Shown piece after piece: positions 25,794 to 34,818 of a stretch of 64,000 nucleotides of DNA. Under the pieces are notes generated by a model that worked only from the letters and a program-made list of their open reading frames with translations, did no database searches and was not told where the DNA came from. Source of the stretch: UBA5342 sp965662645 (lineage in GTDB: Bacteria; Bacteroidota; Bacteroidia; Bacteroidales; UBA5342). The number at the start of each line of letters is the position of its first letter. The stretch's first letter is position 1. Where the stretch lies: NCBI GenBank assembly GCA_965662645.1, contig CBFIII010000003.1, forward strand, positions 1 to 64,000, in the 5' to 3' direction. A program made the position numbers and the translations under genes.

Positions 25794-26609
25794 ATGATAC
25801 TGAAACTTCAAACACATTATCCTGACTTCCTAAAGTATAATTTTTCTTTTTTTGATAAGATACTTAGACAAGAAGCAAATAAAAGCGAATACCACACTTT
25901 AGATGAATATGTGGCTGCTGTTTATACTTATCCTGATATTTGCTTATCTTTAGCGGAAGCTTTAAGTATTTCGTATAGTATTTTTTTTAGGGATGAGATA
26001 TCTTTTGCTGTGCTCAAAGAGTATATCTTACCTGATATTATCAAGATGAAAAAAGCTCATGGTGAACGAGAGATAAGAATCTGGAGTGCTGCATGTGCTG
26101 CTGGTCAAGAGCCTTATAGTATTGCTATGTTGGTCAATGAAATGATGAAAGGAGATGATGATCCTCTTAGTTTTCGTATTTTTGCTACTGATAATAATAC
26201 GAAGTCTTTGGATAGGGCTCGTCAAGGGAAATATTCGCTTAATGTGATGCAGAATTTACCTTTGAAATTCATCTCTGCTTATTTTCAGACTGTAGATGAT
26301 GATACTTATCAGATTAATAAAGAGTTGAAGTCTTGTGTGCAATTTGCAGAGTTCGATTTGTTTGATGAATTACATTCTTCGCCAGTAGAAAGTGTTTTTG
26401 GTGCTTTTGATATTATTTTCTGTAAAAATATTCTGTATTATTATTCATATGAGATGCGATGTGAGATTTTAAAAAAATTAGATACTAATTTAGTGAGTGG
26501 TGGTTATCTTTTTGTTAGTCCATCAGAAAAAGCAATAGTTAGTCAATGTTTAAATTCTAAAATTTTGCCTTATGCTCCTATTTTTAAGCGCACTAAAGCA
26601 TTGATATAA
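25794..26609 (+). CDS. CheR-type protein-glutamate methyltransferase
   Basis: 271 residues matching CheR: an N-terminal helical domain (about 1-75) and a SAM-dependent methyltransferase domain. Motif I is visible in IWSAACAAGQEPYSIAML (about 96-114), the acidic ribose-binding loop in RIFATDNNTKSLDRARQGKY, and FDIIFCKNILYYY holds the family's usual (C/N)RN-like motif. CheR methylates glutamates of chemoreceptors to adapt signalling. No chemoreceptor and no CheB methylesterase is in the window. It is placed between two sensor kinases and ends 12 bp before the second, so it is probably cotranscribed and may modify that kinase's membrane-sensor helices instead. That substrate is my inference. Confidence 0.9.
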   Translation: MILKLQTHYPDFLKYNFSFFDKILRQEANKSEYHTLDEYVAAVYTYPDICLSLAEALSISYSIFFRDEISFAVLKEYILPDIIKMKKAHGEREIRIWSAACAAGQEPYSIAMLVNEMMKGDDDPLSFRIFATDNNTKSLDRARQGKYSLNVMQNLPLKFISAYFQTVDDDTYQINKELKSCVQFAEFDLFDELHSSPVESVFGAFDIIFCKNILYYYSYEMRCEILKKLDTNLVSGGYLFVSPSEKAIVSQCLNSKILPYAPIFKRTKALI

Positions 26610-26620
26610 ATTATGTTATT

Positions 26621-29185
26621 ATGAAAAGATTCAAAGATATCACTATAAGATTAAAGTTGCTTATTGCTTTTGGTTTTATATTGCTTTCTATTGTTCTTCT
26701 TAGTTTATTGTTTTGGTCTCAAACAGATAGGATAACACAAAGAGCCGAAAACTTATATAATCATCCATTAACGGTAAGGCAGGCGATGAATGAATTTGAG
26801 GTCAGTGTACTTGCTATGCGTGTTGAATATCGTAACCTGTTGTTGTCTGATATTTATGAAGAACAGTTAAAGGCAGAACATAACTATATTTTAGCGAAAG
26901 AGAAGGCAAGGTTGCAGTTTGATGTGTTATATGATAACTATTTAGGACCTCGAAATGATATAGACGCACTAAAGAATCATTTTGATCGTTTGATCTTTTT
27001 AAAAAGCAAACAAATAACTGAAATCAAAAAAAGGACTGATGGAAAAATTATACCTAATGCACAAAAATTACAAGATGATATAAACGATGTGCGTCAATTA
27101 TTAATGTTTTCTATTGATAAAATAGATGATTTTGCTATTAACAAAGCTGATCTGTTATACAAGGAATCGGTGGCGTTAAACATGACTTTGAAGCGTCATA
27201 ATATTTCTTATGCTATTATTATTTTTATTGTAGTATTTATTATACTCTTTATATTTCGAAGAGATATCAATTCTCCTCTTCGTGAGTTGAGGTATGTTGC
27301 TTCTATGTTGGGAAAGGGAAAGATGGAGGTTAGGAGTAGTAATGATTCTAAGGATGAGTTTGGGGTATTAGCAGCTGCTTTTAATACGATGGCTTCGAGT
27401 CTTGAAAAGGAGTCTTTGCTGAAGGATATGGTGGCTAAGTTGTCTGATGTTATGCTTCAATCTGACGATTTAAAGTCTTTTTGTGAAATAACTATAAAAC
27501 AGCTACTTGAAGATACTCATGCACAGATGGGGGCCGTTTATTTGTTGGATGAAACTGAAAATAATTTTGATGTTTTTTATTCTCAAGGTGTTGATGTGTC
27601 AGCTTTCAAATCTTTTTCAGTTCTTCATCCTCAAGGCGAATTTGCATTAGCTTTGGCTTCAGAAAAGGTGAGCCATATAACCGATCTTTCTGATAATGTA
27701 TCTTTTAATTTTAATACGACAGCTGGTGTTGTTGTACCTAAAGCAATCATTACAATTCCCATATTCTCTATGGGTAATCCTGTTGCTCTTTTTTCTTTAG
27801 TGAGTTTGTATAATTACTCTGAAATAAGTTTGTGTTTAGTTGATAATATTTTTGATTCTTTAACCGCACGGTTTAATAGCGTTTTGCTGTATAAAACAGT
27901 GACTGATTTTAATCATCGTTTGGAGATTAAAAATGAAAAATTGGATGCCCAAAAATGTGAATTGACTCAGATGACTGATGAGTTAGTAGAGCAAAATAAG
28001 GAATTAGAGCAACAAAAATATCAACTGGGGGAAATGAATCGTTTAAAGACTGATTTCTTGTCAAGTATGAGTCATGAATTAAGAACGCCTCTTAATTCTG
28101 TTATTGCGCTTTCTGGGGTTTTAAATCGTAGGCTTGCTGGTAAAATTCCAGAGCAAGAGCACGGTTATATTGATGTGATAGAACGTAATGGAAACTATCT
28201 GTTGAGTTTAATAAATGATATTTTAGATTTGTCACGCATAGAATCAGGTAAGGTAGAAATTGAACTTATACGTTTTGAAATACAAACGTTAATAGATCAA
28301 GTGTTGGGGATGGTGCAGCCACAAGCAGACCTTAAGAATGTTGCTGTTAGTTATACGAGTGATGAAGATGGTATTTTTGTTATTAGTGATTATAATAAGG
28401 CTTTACATATTGTCCAAAACCTGATTGGTAATGCGGTTAAGTTTACAGAAAAGGGTAATATTAGTATTCATGCAAGGGTAAAAGATGCGGTTTTATATCT
28501 TTCGGTAAAAGATACAGGTATTGGCATTGGTGCTGCTGATTTGTCTTATATCTTTGATGAATTTAGGCAGGCTGATAGTAGCAATTCTCGAAGATTTGGT
28601 GGAACAGGTCTTGGTTTATCTATTGCCATGAAATATGCTCTTTTATTAGGAGGAAATATAGAGGTGGAATCGGTTTTAGACCAAGGGTCTGAGTTTACGT
28701 TTAAGCTTCCTTTAGCACCTCCTGATCTTGAGTCTTCTAATGTGGCTGATTGTTATTCTAGATCTGAATCATTATCTTTATCTGTAGATCAAGATAACTC
28801 TTCTAAAACTATTCTTTTAGTGGAGGATACGGAGGCTATGGTCGTTCAGATTACGGATATTTTGAATGAACAAAATTACAAACTTATTGTTGCTAACTCT
28901 GGGGAACAAGCCTTGCTCGAGCTACAATCAAAGCATCCTGATGTTATGATTTTGGATCTTATGATGCCAGGTATGGATGGCCTTGAGGTATTGCAACGGG
29001 TGCGTAATCAAAAAAAATATGAGCTTCTTCCTATCATTATTTTGACGGCTAAAATTCTTAGTGAGGAAGAATTATCTTTTTTAAAAAAATGTAATGTTTG
29101 TAAGATTTTACAAAAGGGAGCGATTTCAAAGCATGACTTTTTACATAATGTTCACACATTATTAAATACAGATAATAGTCATTAG
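26621..29185 (+). CDS. membrane hybrid histidine kinase (HAMP-GAF-HK-REC)
   Basis: 854 residues. TM1 (about 12-33) and TM2 (about 195-215) bracket a helical periplasmic region of about 160 residues, of the four-helix-bundle type used by chemoreceptors. Then come HAMP (about 216-270), GAF (about 270-430), a coiled coil (about 435-475), HisKA with H485 in SSMSHELRTPLNS, HATPase (KDTGIGIG, GTGLGLSI), and a receiver domain (about 730-850) with phospho-acceptor D779 in ILDLMMPGMDG. The conserved receiver Lys is followed by Gly instead of Pro (QKGAI). The chemoreceptor-like input plus HAMP, next to a CheR gene 12 bp upstream, makes methylation control possible. Likely in the inner membrane. Confidence 0.92.
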   Translation: MKRFKDITIRLKLLIAFGFILLSIVLLSLLFWSQTDRITQRAENLYNHPLTVRQAMNEFEVSVLAMRVEYRNLLLSDIYEEQLKAEHNYILAKEKARLQFDVLYDNYLGPRNDIDALKNHFDRLIFLKSKQITEIKKRTDGKIIPNAQKLQDDINDVRQLLMFSIDKIDDFAINKADLLYKESVALNMTLKRHNISYAIIIFIVVFIILFIFRRDINSPLRELRYVASMLGKGKMEVRSSNDSKDEFGVLAAAFNTMASSLEKESLLKDMVAKLSDVMLQSDDLKSFCEITIKQLLEDTHAQMGAVYLLDETENNFDVFYSQGVDVSAFKSFSVLHPQGEFALALASEKVSHITDLSDNVSFNFNTTAGVVVPKAIITIPIFSMGNPVALFSLVSLYNYSEISLCLVDNIFDSLTARFNSVLLYKTVTDFNHRLEIKNEKLDAQKCELTQMTDELVEQNKELEQQKYQLGEMNRLKTDFLSSMSHELRTPLNSVIALSGVLNRRLAGKIPEQEHGYIDVIERNGNYLLSLINDILDLSRIESGKVEIELIRFEIQTLIDQVLGMVQPQADLKNVAVSYTSDEDGIFVISDYNKALHIVQNLIGNAVKFTEKGNISIHARVKDAVLYLSVKDTGIGIGAADLSYIFDEFRQADSSNSRRFGGTGLGLSIAMKYALLLGGNIEVESVLDQGSEFTFKLPLAPPDLESSNVADCYSRSESLSLSVDQDNSSKTILLVEDTEAMVVQITDILNEQNYKLIVANSGEQALLELQSKHPDVMILDLMMPGMDGLEVLQRVRNQKKYELLPIIILTAKILSEEELSFLKKCNVCKILQKGAISKHDFLHNVHTLLNTDNSH

Positions 29186-29228
29186 TGTAGTTTAGGTGGT
29201 GATTGTGTTTTTGGTGATAAGCGATAAG

Positions 29229-29410
29229 ATGCGTATATTCGCTATTGAATATAAAACTGATAATATGTCACTGTTGTGTTTTAATAATGAGTTATATAGT
29301 GTTTCTGTTATTGTGGTTTCTTCGCGTGCTATGAAAGCCGATAAGCAGTGTTTTTTTTAGATCATGGTTTTAATGGTTATGTTTCTAAACCAATAGAATC
29401 AGAAAAATAA
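29229..29410 (+). pseudogene. response regulator (receiver domain) remnant
   Basis: Between the second and third kinases, ATG 29229 starts MRIFAIEYKTDNMSLLCF, recognisable as the first strand and helix of a DivK-like receiver (normally ILIVEDxxDN). The middle, with the phospho-acceptor Asp, is missing. VIVVSSRAMKADKQCFF continues in frame into a run of eight T (29351-29358); after a one-base slip there, DHGFNGYVSKPIESEK gives the receiver's last helix and conserved K-P. So an internally deleted, frameshifted stand-alone receiver gene once lay here. It was probably the missing phosphotransfer partner of the cluster. Confidence 0.75.
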
Positions 29411-29472
29411 TATCAAGAGATTAATATGTGCGGTAAAACGACAAAAGAATATGCATTTTAATACTTGCAGAG

Positions 29473-31839
29473 ATGATTAAAATATTGATTGTTGATGACT
29501 TATTTGATAATATAATTACATTGCAAGCTCTTTTAAGTGATTGTTTGCCAGATGCTGAAGTCCTTACTGCATCGTCAGGAAAGGCTGCTGTGCAGATGGC
29601 TTGTCAGCAACAACCAGACATCGTGCTCTTGGATATTTTAATGCCTGGTATGGATGGTTTTGAGGTGTGTAAAGTACTGAAGGCTGATGTAAGGTGTCAG
29701 GATATTCCTGTTGTTTTTGTTTCCGCTATTAAAGAGACCAAATCTAGTAGAATTAAAGCCTTGTCTGTTGGAGTTGATGGTTTTCTTACTAAACCGATAG
29801 ATGAATTAGAATTGAGAGCTCAGCTTAATGCCATGCTCAAAATAAAAGAAGCTAATGACATTAAGCGTGGAGAGAAAGAGTACCTTGAAACTTTAGTCAA
29901 GGAACGGACTGATAAACTTGAGTTAGAGTTAGAAGAGCGAAAGAAGGTTCAAAACGAGCTGGTTTGGGCTAAGCAGAGTTGGGAAGTGACTTTTGATGCT
30001 ATCAACGATGGTATTATGCTTGTTGATAAAGATCAGATCATACAACAGTGCAATCTTACGTTTACTCGCTTGTTAGAAAAACCAAAAGACGAGATTATTG
30101 GGCAGCACTGTCTTTATATGGTTCATGGTTTATATCACGCTATTGAAGAATGTCCATTTATTCAAATGCAGAATAGCAAAAAACGTGAAACAATGGAATT
30201 AGTCTTTAATGGACGAGATTATGAGATTACTGTTGATCCTGTTTTTGATGAAAAGGGAGCACTGAAAGGTGCCGTGCATATCTTTAAGGATATCACGGTG
30301 TATAATGAGGCTAAAGAAGCAATACAGAAAGAACGTCATTTGTTATTGACTGTGATTGATAATTTACCTTCTGCTATTTATGTGAAAGATAGAGAAGGCC
30401 GTAAATTGGTGGTGAATAAGGCTGATCTTGATAATATAGGAATAGATAATAGTGAAGAAGTGCTTGGCAAAAATGATCTTGAGTTGTTTGGAGGAGAAAT
30501 AGGACAGCGTGGAATGAATGATGATTTTCATGTGATGGATAATGATGCTCCTTTTTTTGATCACGAAGAGAGATTTGAACATTCTAATGGTCAGATGTCT
30601 TGGCTGTTGACTTCTAAGTTGCCTCTTAAAGATCCAGATGGTAAGGTGATTGGTCTTATAGGTATTGGTCATAATATTACTTCACAAAAAGAGTTGATTG
30701 AAGAGTTAAAAAGAGCTAAAATTAAAGCGGAAGAGAGTGATAGACTCAAGTCTGCTTTCTTGACTAATATGAGTCATGAAATACGAACACCTATGAATGG
30801 TATTTTGGGCTTTTCTAGTTTATTGAAGAATGCCAATCTCTCTTCCGAAAAAAAGGAAAACTATATCAAGAATATTGAAAAGAGTGGTGCGCGTATGTTG
30901 AATACGGTGAACGATATTATTGAAATGTCAAAAATAGAAGTGGGGGAAGTCGTTATTAGTGCTAGCTCGTTTGATTTGCACGCTACTATTAAGGATATTT
31001 GTGATTTCTTTAGGCCTGAAGCTAATAATAAAGGACTTGATATTGTTAATGCTGTACCTCATGCTGATTCTGAATTTTTTATTAATAGTGATGTGTCTAA
31101 AGTAGAATCTATCATTACTAATTTGATAAAAAATGCCATAAAATATTCTGATAAGGGGATCATTAGTTTTGGTTATGTTCAGGATAAAGGGAATTTGGAG
31201 TTTTATTGTAAAGATGACGGGATTGGTATTCCAAAAAATCGACTGGCTGCTATTTTTAACCGATTTGAACAGGCTGATATTGAAGATAGACATGTCTTTC
31301 AAGGTTCTGGTTTAGGTTTGGCTATAACACAAGCTTATGTTAATATGTTAGGTGGTCGTATTTGGGTGGAATCGGAGTTGGATAAAGGATCTACTTTTTA
31401 TTTTACCTTACCTAAAGTAATAGTGTATCATGAAGAAATTGAAGAAATTGAAAATTTTAATAAAGAGAATATTATGACTTATAAAAAAAAGAATATCTTG
31501 ATTGTTGATGACGATGAAATATCTATAGCTTTTCTAGAGATATTATTAGAGCCTTATGCTAAAGAGTTATATACAGCGGCTAATGGTAAAGAAGCTGTTG
31601 AAATATGCCGTAGTAATGAAGTTGATATTGTTTTTATGGACATGAAGATGCCTATTATGAATGGTTATGAAGCTACGCAAAAGATTCGTGAGTTTGCTCC
31701 TGATTTACCTATTATTGCACAAACGGCTTATGCCTTAGCTGGTGATCGTGAAAAAGCAATAGAAGCGGGCTGTACCGATTATGTGTCGAAACCTATAAAT
31801 GAAGCTAAATTATTGCAGTTTTTAGGGATGGAAATGTAG
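29473..31839 (+). CDS. hybrid histidine kinase (REC-PAS-PAS-HK-REC)
   Basis: 788 residues, soluble. An N-terminal receiver (about 1-120) has D54 in VLLDILMPGMDGFEV; a coiled coil (about 128-160) leads to PAS (about 165-275) and a second PAS (about 285-400, with the DLELFG region). HisKA has H435 in NMSHEIRTPMNGI, HATPase shows NLIKNAIKYS and DDGIGIP, and a C-terminal receiver (about 675-788) has D723 in VFMDMKMPIMNGYEA and YVSKPI. The N-terminal receiver can take phosphate from another kinase, for example the first one in this cluster, making this a relay hub. Phosphate in the C-terminal receiver has no visible DNA-binding output, so an unlinked regulator or Hpt protein must exist. Confidence 0.92.
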   Translation: MIKILIVDDLFDNIITLQALLSDCLPDAEVLTASSGKAAVQMACQQQPDIVLLDILMPGMDGFEVCKVLKADVRCQDIPVVFVSAIKETKSSRIKALSVGVDGFLTKPIDELELRAQLNAMLKIKEANDIKRGEKEYLETLVKERTDKLELELEERKKVQNELVWAKQSWEVTFDAINDGIMLVDKDQIIQQCNLTFTRLLEKPKDEIIGQHCLYMVHGLYHAIEECPFIQMQNSKKRETMELVFNGRDYEITVDPVFDEKGALKGAVHIFKDITVYNEAKEAIQKERHLLLTVIDNLPSAIYVKDREGRKLVVNKADLDNIGIDNSEEVLGKNDLELFGGEIGQRGMNDDFHVMDNDAPFFDHEERFEHSNGQMSWLLTSKLPLKDPDGKVIGLIGIGHNITSQKELIEELKRAKIKAEESDRLKSAFLTNMSHEIRTPMNGILGFSSLLKNANLSSEKKENYIKNIEKSGARMLNTVNDIIEMSKIEVGEVVISASSFDLHATIKDICDFFRPEANNKGLDIVNAVPHADSEFFINSDVSKVESIITNLIKNAIKYSDKGIISFGYVQDKGNLEFYCKDDGIGIPKNRLAAIFNRFEQADIEDRHVFQGSGLGLAITQAYVNMLGGRIWVESELDKGSTFYFTLPKVIVYHEEIEEIENFNKENIMTYKKKNILIVDDDEISIAFLEILLEPYAKELYTAANGKEAVEICRSNEVDIVFMDMKMPIMNGYEATQKIREFAPDLPIIAQTAYALAGDREKAIEAGCTDYVSKPINEAKLLQFLGMEM

Positions 31840-32309
31840 GGGGGTAGAATTCTCTTTTTTATTTTAAAAGCTTGCTTTCTACTTTGTTTCTGTTTCTTTA
31901 TTTCTAGAAACAGAGTGGGTAAATTGCGTTATCTTAATTAGGTTTTATTGTTTTATTTTGTTCAAAAATGAGATAGCAAGAGTTTTTAGTTGCTTCTTAT
32001 TTTCTTTTTTTAGTCAATTCAAGAAAAAACAGTTTATACATTGAAATTGATTGTTCCGTTTGCGTCCAATCGAATTTTTAGTACATAAAAAACCAGCCTT
32101 AGATAAGTATTTATCTTAAGGCTGGTTTTGTTATAAATAAATGAGACTTATACCAAATGTGTTTCAAAATGCACTGAACGAATTTAGAATATTTTTTGTT
32201 TGATTGACGAAGAAAATCTTTGCATAGCCGTAGCTATGGAACGATTTTGTGAGGAGAATAAAACGAAAAAGAAATGAATTATACGGTGCATTTTGAGATG
32301 TTTTTGGTA
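31840..32309. other. intergenic: terminator and palindromic element
   Basis: 470 bp between convergent genes. The first 240 bp show nothing recognisable. Then come a strong bidirectional terminator and a large palindromic element reaching the hcp stop codon, both listed separately. Confidence 0.5.
32089..32129. terminator. bidirectional terminator
   Basis: AAAACCAGCCTTAGATAA pairs with TTATCTTAAGGCTGGTTTT with a 4-nt loop, A-rich on the left and T-rich on the right. It serves the kinase cluster on the plus strand and hcp on the minus strand. Confidence 0.85.
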
Positions 32310-32314
32310 TTATT
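32148..32314. repeat. ~167-bp palindromic element at the hcp 3' end
   Basis: The left end TTATACCAAATGTGTTTCAA then AATGCAC is matched in reverse by GTGCATTTTGAGATG and TTTTTGGTATTAT at the right end. The centre holds CATAGC-cgta-GCTATG (32223-32238). The right arm covers the hcp stop codon. No coding capacity. A MITE-like insertion or structured repeat. Confidence 0.65.
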
Positions 32315-33962
32315 CCATAAATAGGGAAATGTCATCATCTACATTTCCTATGCCCGCAATGCCAAAATTCTTAACCAATACATGGGTTACATTTGGAGAT
32401 AAAAATGCTGGGAGTGTAGGTCCTAGATGGATGTCTTTTACTCCTAAGTAAAGAAGGGCTAACAATACAATGACTGCTTTTTGCTCATACCATGCAATGT
32501 TATAAGCAATAGGTAAATCATTAATATTTTCCAATTCAAATACTTCTTTTAGTTTCAATGCGATTACTACTAACGAATAAGAATCGTTGCATTGTCCTGC
32601 ATCAAGAACACGTGGTATGCCACCAATATCACCTAACTGTAATTTGTTGTAACGGTATTTGGCACAACCAGCGGTTAATATAATGGTGTCTTTGGGTAAT
32701 TTTTGCGCAAAATCGGTATAGTAGTTACGCGATTTATGACGTCCATCACAGCCTGCCATCACGAAGAATTTTTTGATAGCTCCTGTTTTTACAGCATCTA
32801 CTACTTTATCGGCTAACTGAATCACTTGGTTGTGTGCAAAACCTCCAATGATTTCACCTTTTTCAATTTCTGTTGGTGCTGCGCAGGTTTTAGCTAATGC
32901 AATGATTTCAGAGAAATCTTTTTGTCCATTTTCTGCTCGTTCTGGGATATGTTTTGAACCGGGAAATCCTGAGGCTCCCGTAGTAAATACTTTATCTGCA
33001 TAGGTCGCATCTTTTGTAGGAGGAACGATACAGTTGGTGGTGAAAATGATGGGGCCATTAAAGGTCTCAAATTCTTTTTTCTGTTGCCACCACGCATTAC
33101 CATAGTTCCCTATAAAATGTTTGTATTTTTTAAACGCTGGATAATAATTGGCAGGTAACATTTCACTGTGTGTATAAACGTCAACACCTGTTCCTTCAGT
33201 TTGTTTCAGTAGATCTTCCATATCTCTGAGGTCGTGTCCACTGATCAAAATGCCGGGTTTGTCACTCACGCCGATATTAACTTTTGTAATCTCTGGATTG
33301 CCATAAGTGCTCGTGTTGGCTTTGTCCAAAAGAGCCATTCCTTCCACACCATATTTTCCTGTTTCTAAAACTAAAGCTACAAGTTCATCTACACTTAGAT
33401 TATCATTAGTGGTATCGGCTAATGCCTTTTGCATGAAGGTGTAGAGTGCGTTGTCTTCGAATTTGAGGTTGAAGGCGTGTTCTGTATAAGCAGCCAGCCC
33501 TTTTAAGCCATAAATGACTAATTCGCGCAGACTTCTAACGTCTTCATTTTTGGTAGCTAGTACCCCAACTTCTGTGTTTTTGGCTTCAAATTCTTCAAGA
33601 GTATTTCCTGACCAGATAGCGCTGTCGTGAAGCTCTACAGGTAACACACCGCCTGCAGCTAGGTAAGCCGCTTTGACTTCTTCGCGTACGACTAGCGCTT
33701 CTTTTATGGTGGTAATGAAACGTTCTTTGTCGAAGTTTGCATTCGTGATAGTCATAAATAAACCATCAAAAACGATCTTGTTGGCTTTTTCATTTTCTAT
33801 TCCTAATTCACGCGCTTTAGTGGCATAAATAGAAACACCTTTTAGAACAAATATTAAAAGATCTTGCATGTTAGCTAGGTCTTCTTTTTTGCCACACATA
33901 CCAGCAACAGTACAACCTGTGCCTTTTGCAGCTTCTTCGCATTGATAACAAAACATACTCAT
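32310..33962 (-). CDS. hcp: hydroxylamine reductase / hybrid cluster protein
   Basis: 550 residues of the prismane (hybrid cluster) protein family. The N-terminal cysteines C5, C8, C17 and C23 (FCYQCEE..GCTVAGMC) have the CX2CX8CX5C spacing of strict-anaerobe type Hcp and bind a cubane cluster. Downstream HDLRDMED, the THSEMLPANYYP region, NCIVPP, AGCDGRHKSRNYYTD, LTAGCAKYRYN and DAGQCNDSYS supply ligands of the hybrid 4Fe-2O-2S cluster. Hcp reduces hydroxylamine to ammonia in vitro and acts as an NO reductase in nitrosative stress in vivo; cytoplasmic. No hcr reductase gene is adjacent. A CRP/FNR-like palindrome at 34096-34119 fits control by an HcpR-type regulator. The 3' end overlaps a palindromic element. 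Confidence 0.95.
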   Translation of the reverse strand: MSMFCYQCEEAAKGTGCTVAGMCGKKEDLANMQDLLIFVLKGVSIYATKARELGIENEKANKIVFDGLFMTITNANFDKERFITTIKEALVVREEVKAAYLAAGGVLPVELHDSAIWSGNTLEEFEAKNTEVGVLATKNEDVRSLRELVIYGLKGLAAYTEHAFNLKFEDNALYTFMQKALADTTNDNLSVDELVALVLETGKYGVEGMALLDKANTSTYGNPEITKVNIGVSDKPGILISGHDLRDMEDLLKQTEGTGVDVYTHSEMLPANYYPAFKKYKHFIGNYGNAWWQQKKEFETFNGPIIFTTNCIVPPTKDATYADKVFTTGASGFPGSKHIPERAENGQKDFSEIIALAKTCAAPTEIEKGEIIGGFAHNQVIQLADKVVDAVKTGAIKKFFVMAGCDGRHKSRNYYTDFAQKLPKDTIILTAGCAKYRYNKLQLGDIGGIPRVLDAGQCNDSYSLVVIALKLKEVFELENINDLPIAYNIAWYEQKAVIVLLALLYLGVKDIHLGPTLPAFLSPNVTHVLVKNFGIAGIGNVDDDISLFME

Positions 33963-34040
33963 AGATTTATTTTTTTATTAATGAATAAAATACTTATTTG
34001 TTGAATACTGTTTCTGGATTTTTTCTCCAAATGTTGTGTT

Positions 34041-34065
34041 TAATCCCACATCGTGGGTTTAATTA
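34041..34065 (-). repeat. ~90-bp dispersed repeat, end fragment A
   Basis: TAATCCCACATCGTGGGTTTAATTA: only the terminal CCCAC/GTGGG palindrome of the family is present. It lies within the hcp leader, 79-103 bp upstream of the start codon. Confidence 0.5.
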
Positions 34066-34095
34066 TAGTGCAAAAGTGAGGATCTATGAGGAGAT

Positions 34096-34119
34096 AAAAT
34101 GTAATGTAGATTACATTTT
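34096..34119. promoter_or_regulatory. CRP/FNR-like palindrome upstream of hcp
   Basis: AAAATGTAAT (34096-34105) and ATTACATTTT (34110-34119) are perfect 10-bp arms around a 4-bp spacer, giving TGTAA-N6-TTACA. This is the form bound by CRP/FNR-family regulators such as HcpR and Dnr. It lies about 135-157 bp upstream of the hcp start codon. The assignment to HcpR is inference. Confidence 0.55.
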
Positions 34120-34209
34120 GAGTTTATTTTATATTTAGATAAAAATGTTTTAAGAATATAGAATGCTTTTCTTTTTTTTAGGAATGCCGACTTTCTGTAA
34201 TCTTAAGTT

Positions 34210-34242
34210 GAGCCCGATTTTAAATTCGTTCACAGTTTGAAT
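34210..34242 (+). repeat. dispersed 34-bp repeat, copy 3
   Basis: GAGCCCGATTTTAAATTCGT then TCACAGTTTGAAT. Same orientation as copy 1. It is fused directly to copy B of the ~90-bp repeat. Confidence 0.7.
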
Positions 34243-34326
34243 CCCACATAGTGGGTTTTTATTCCTCGAGCTTGCTGCGAATAAAAAAGTGTTTCGAATT
34301 GATATTCCATTTGCTTGCAGCGGGGA
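34240..34326 (-). repeat. ~90-bp dispersed repeat, copy B
   Basis: Minus orientation. It reads AATCCCACATAGTGGGTTTT, then ATTC-CTCGAGCTTGCTGCG, AATAAAAAAGTGTTTCGAAT, and ends TTGCTTGCAGCGGGG. A full-length copy matching copy C at 39984 in reverse. Confidence 0.75.
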
Positions 34327-34584
34327 AGTTCATTTTTATGTGAGCGGAGATCTTTACAAATTTTAGAAGCAATATTATATTCTCATCGATAACGAAATTA
34401 GTATGCTGGGACGAGGTCAGACAACAACTTATTATTAAGTTTGATGAAAGGTGTAGAGCCCAAATATAGATTTATTAGAAGTATAAACTAAAACATATTA
34501 ACAGCTAAAAAGCAATGAAACAGAGTTCTGAATACTTTCATTTGCAATACGGGAAAATGCAAATCTAATCGGTAAAAAAGGAAT

Positions 34585-34760
34585 TGCATCGTTGAAAAAT
34601 AGCAAAGCAACGTGGTAAAACAGAAAAGCATCGAGGAAAGATAGAGGGGCATTGTGGAAAAACAGAAAAGCATCGAGGAAAAACAGAAAAGCAACGAGGA
34701 AAAGTGCAAATGCAAATGCGTAAAGCCAAAATGTAAGGAGGAAAAGCCAAAATGTAACAA
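34585..34760 (+). repeat. purine-rich degenerate tandem array (unit ~22 bp)
   Basis: Units of the type AAAACAGAAAAGCATCGAGG recur about seven times with drift, ending in AAAGCCAAAATGTAAGGAGG-like units. The plus strand is almost pyrimidine-free. The reading frames seen here (rich in C, F, S and L on the minus strand) are by-products of the repeat. Confidence 0.7.
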
Positions 34761-34818
34761 CGGAAAACTTTTTTTTTATTGATCCTATGTCGTTTTGAGT
34801 GGGGTGAAATAATGCGTA

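Noticed and set aside
34488..34760. 90-codon minus-strand ORF rich in Cys, Phe and Ser
   Set aside because: Entirely produced by the purine-rich tandem array on the other strand.
34585..34760. CRISPR-like array
   Set aside because: Units are contiguous and degenerate with no unique spacers.
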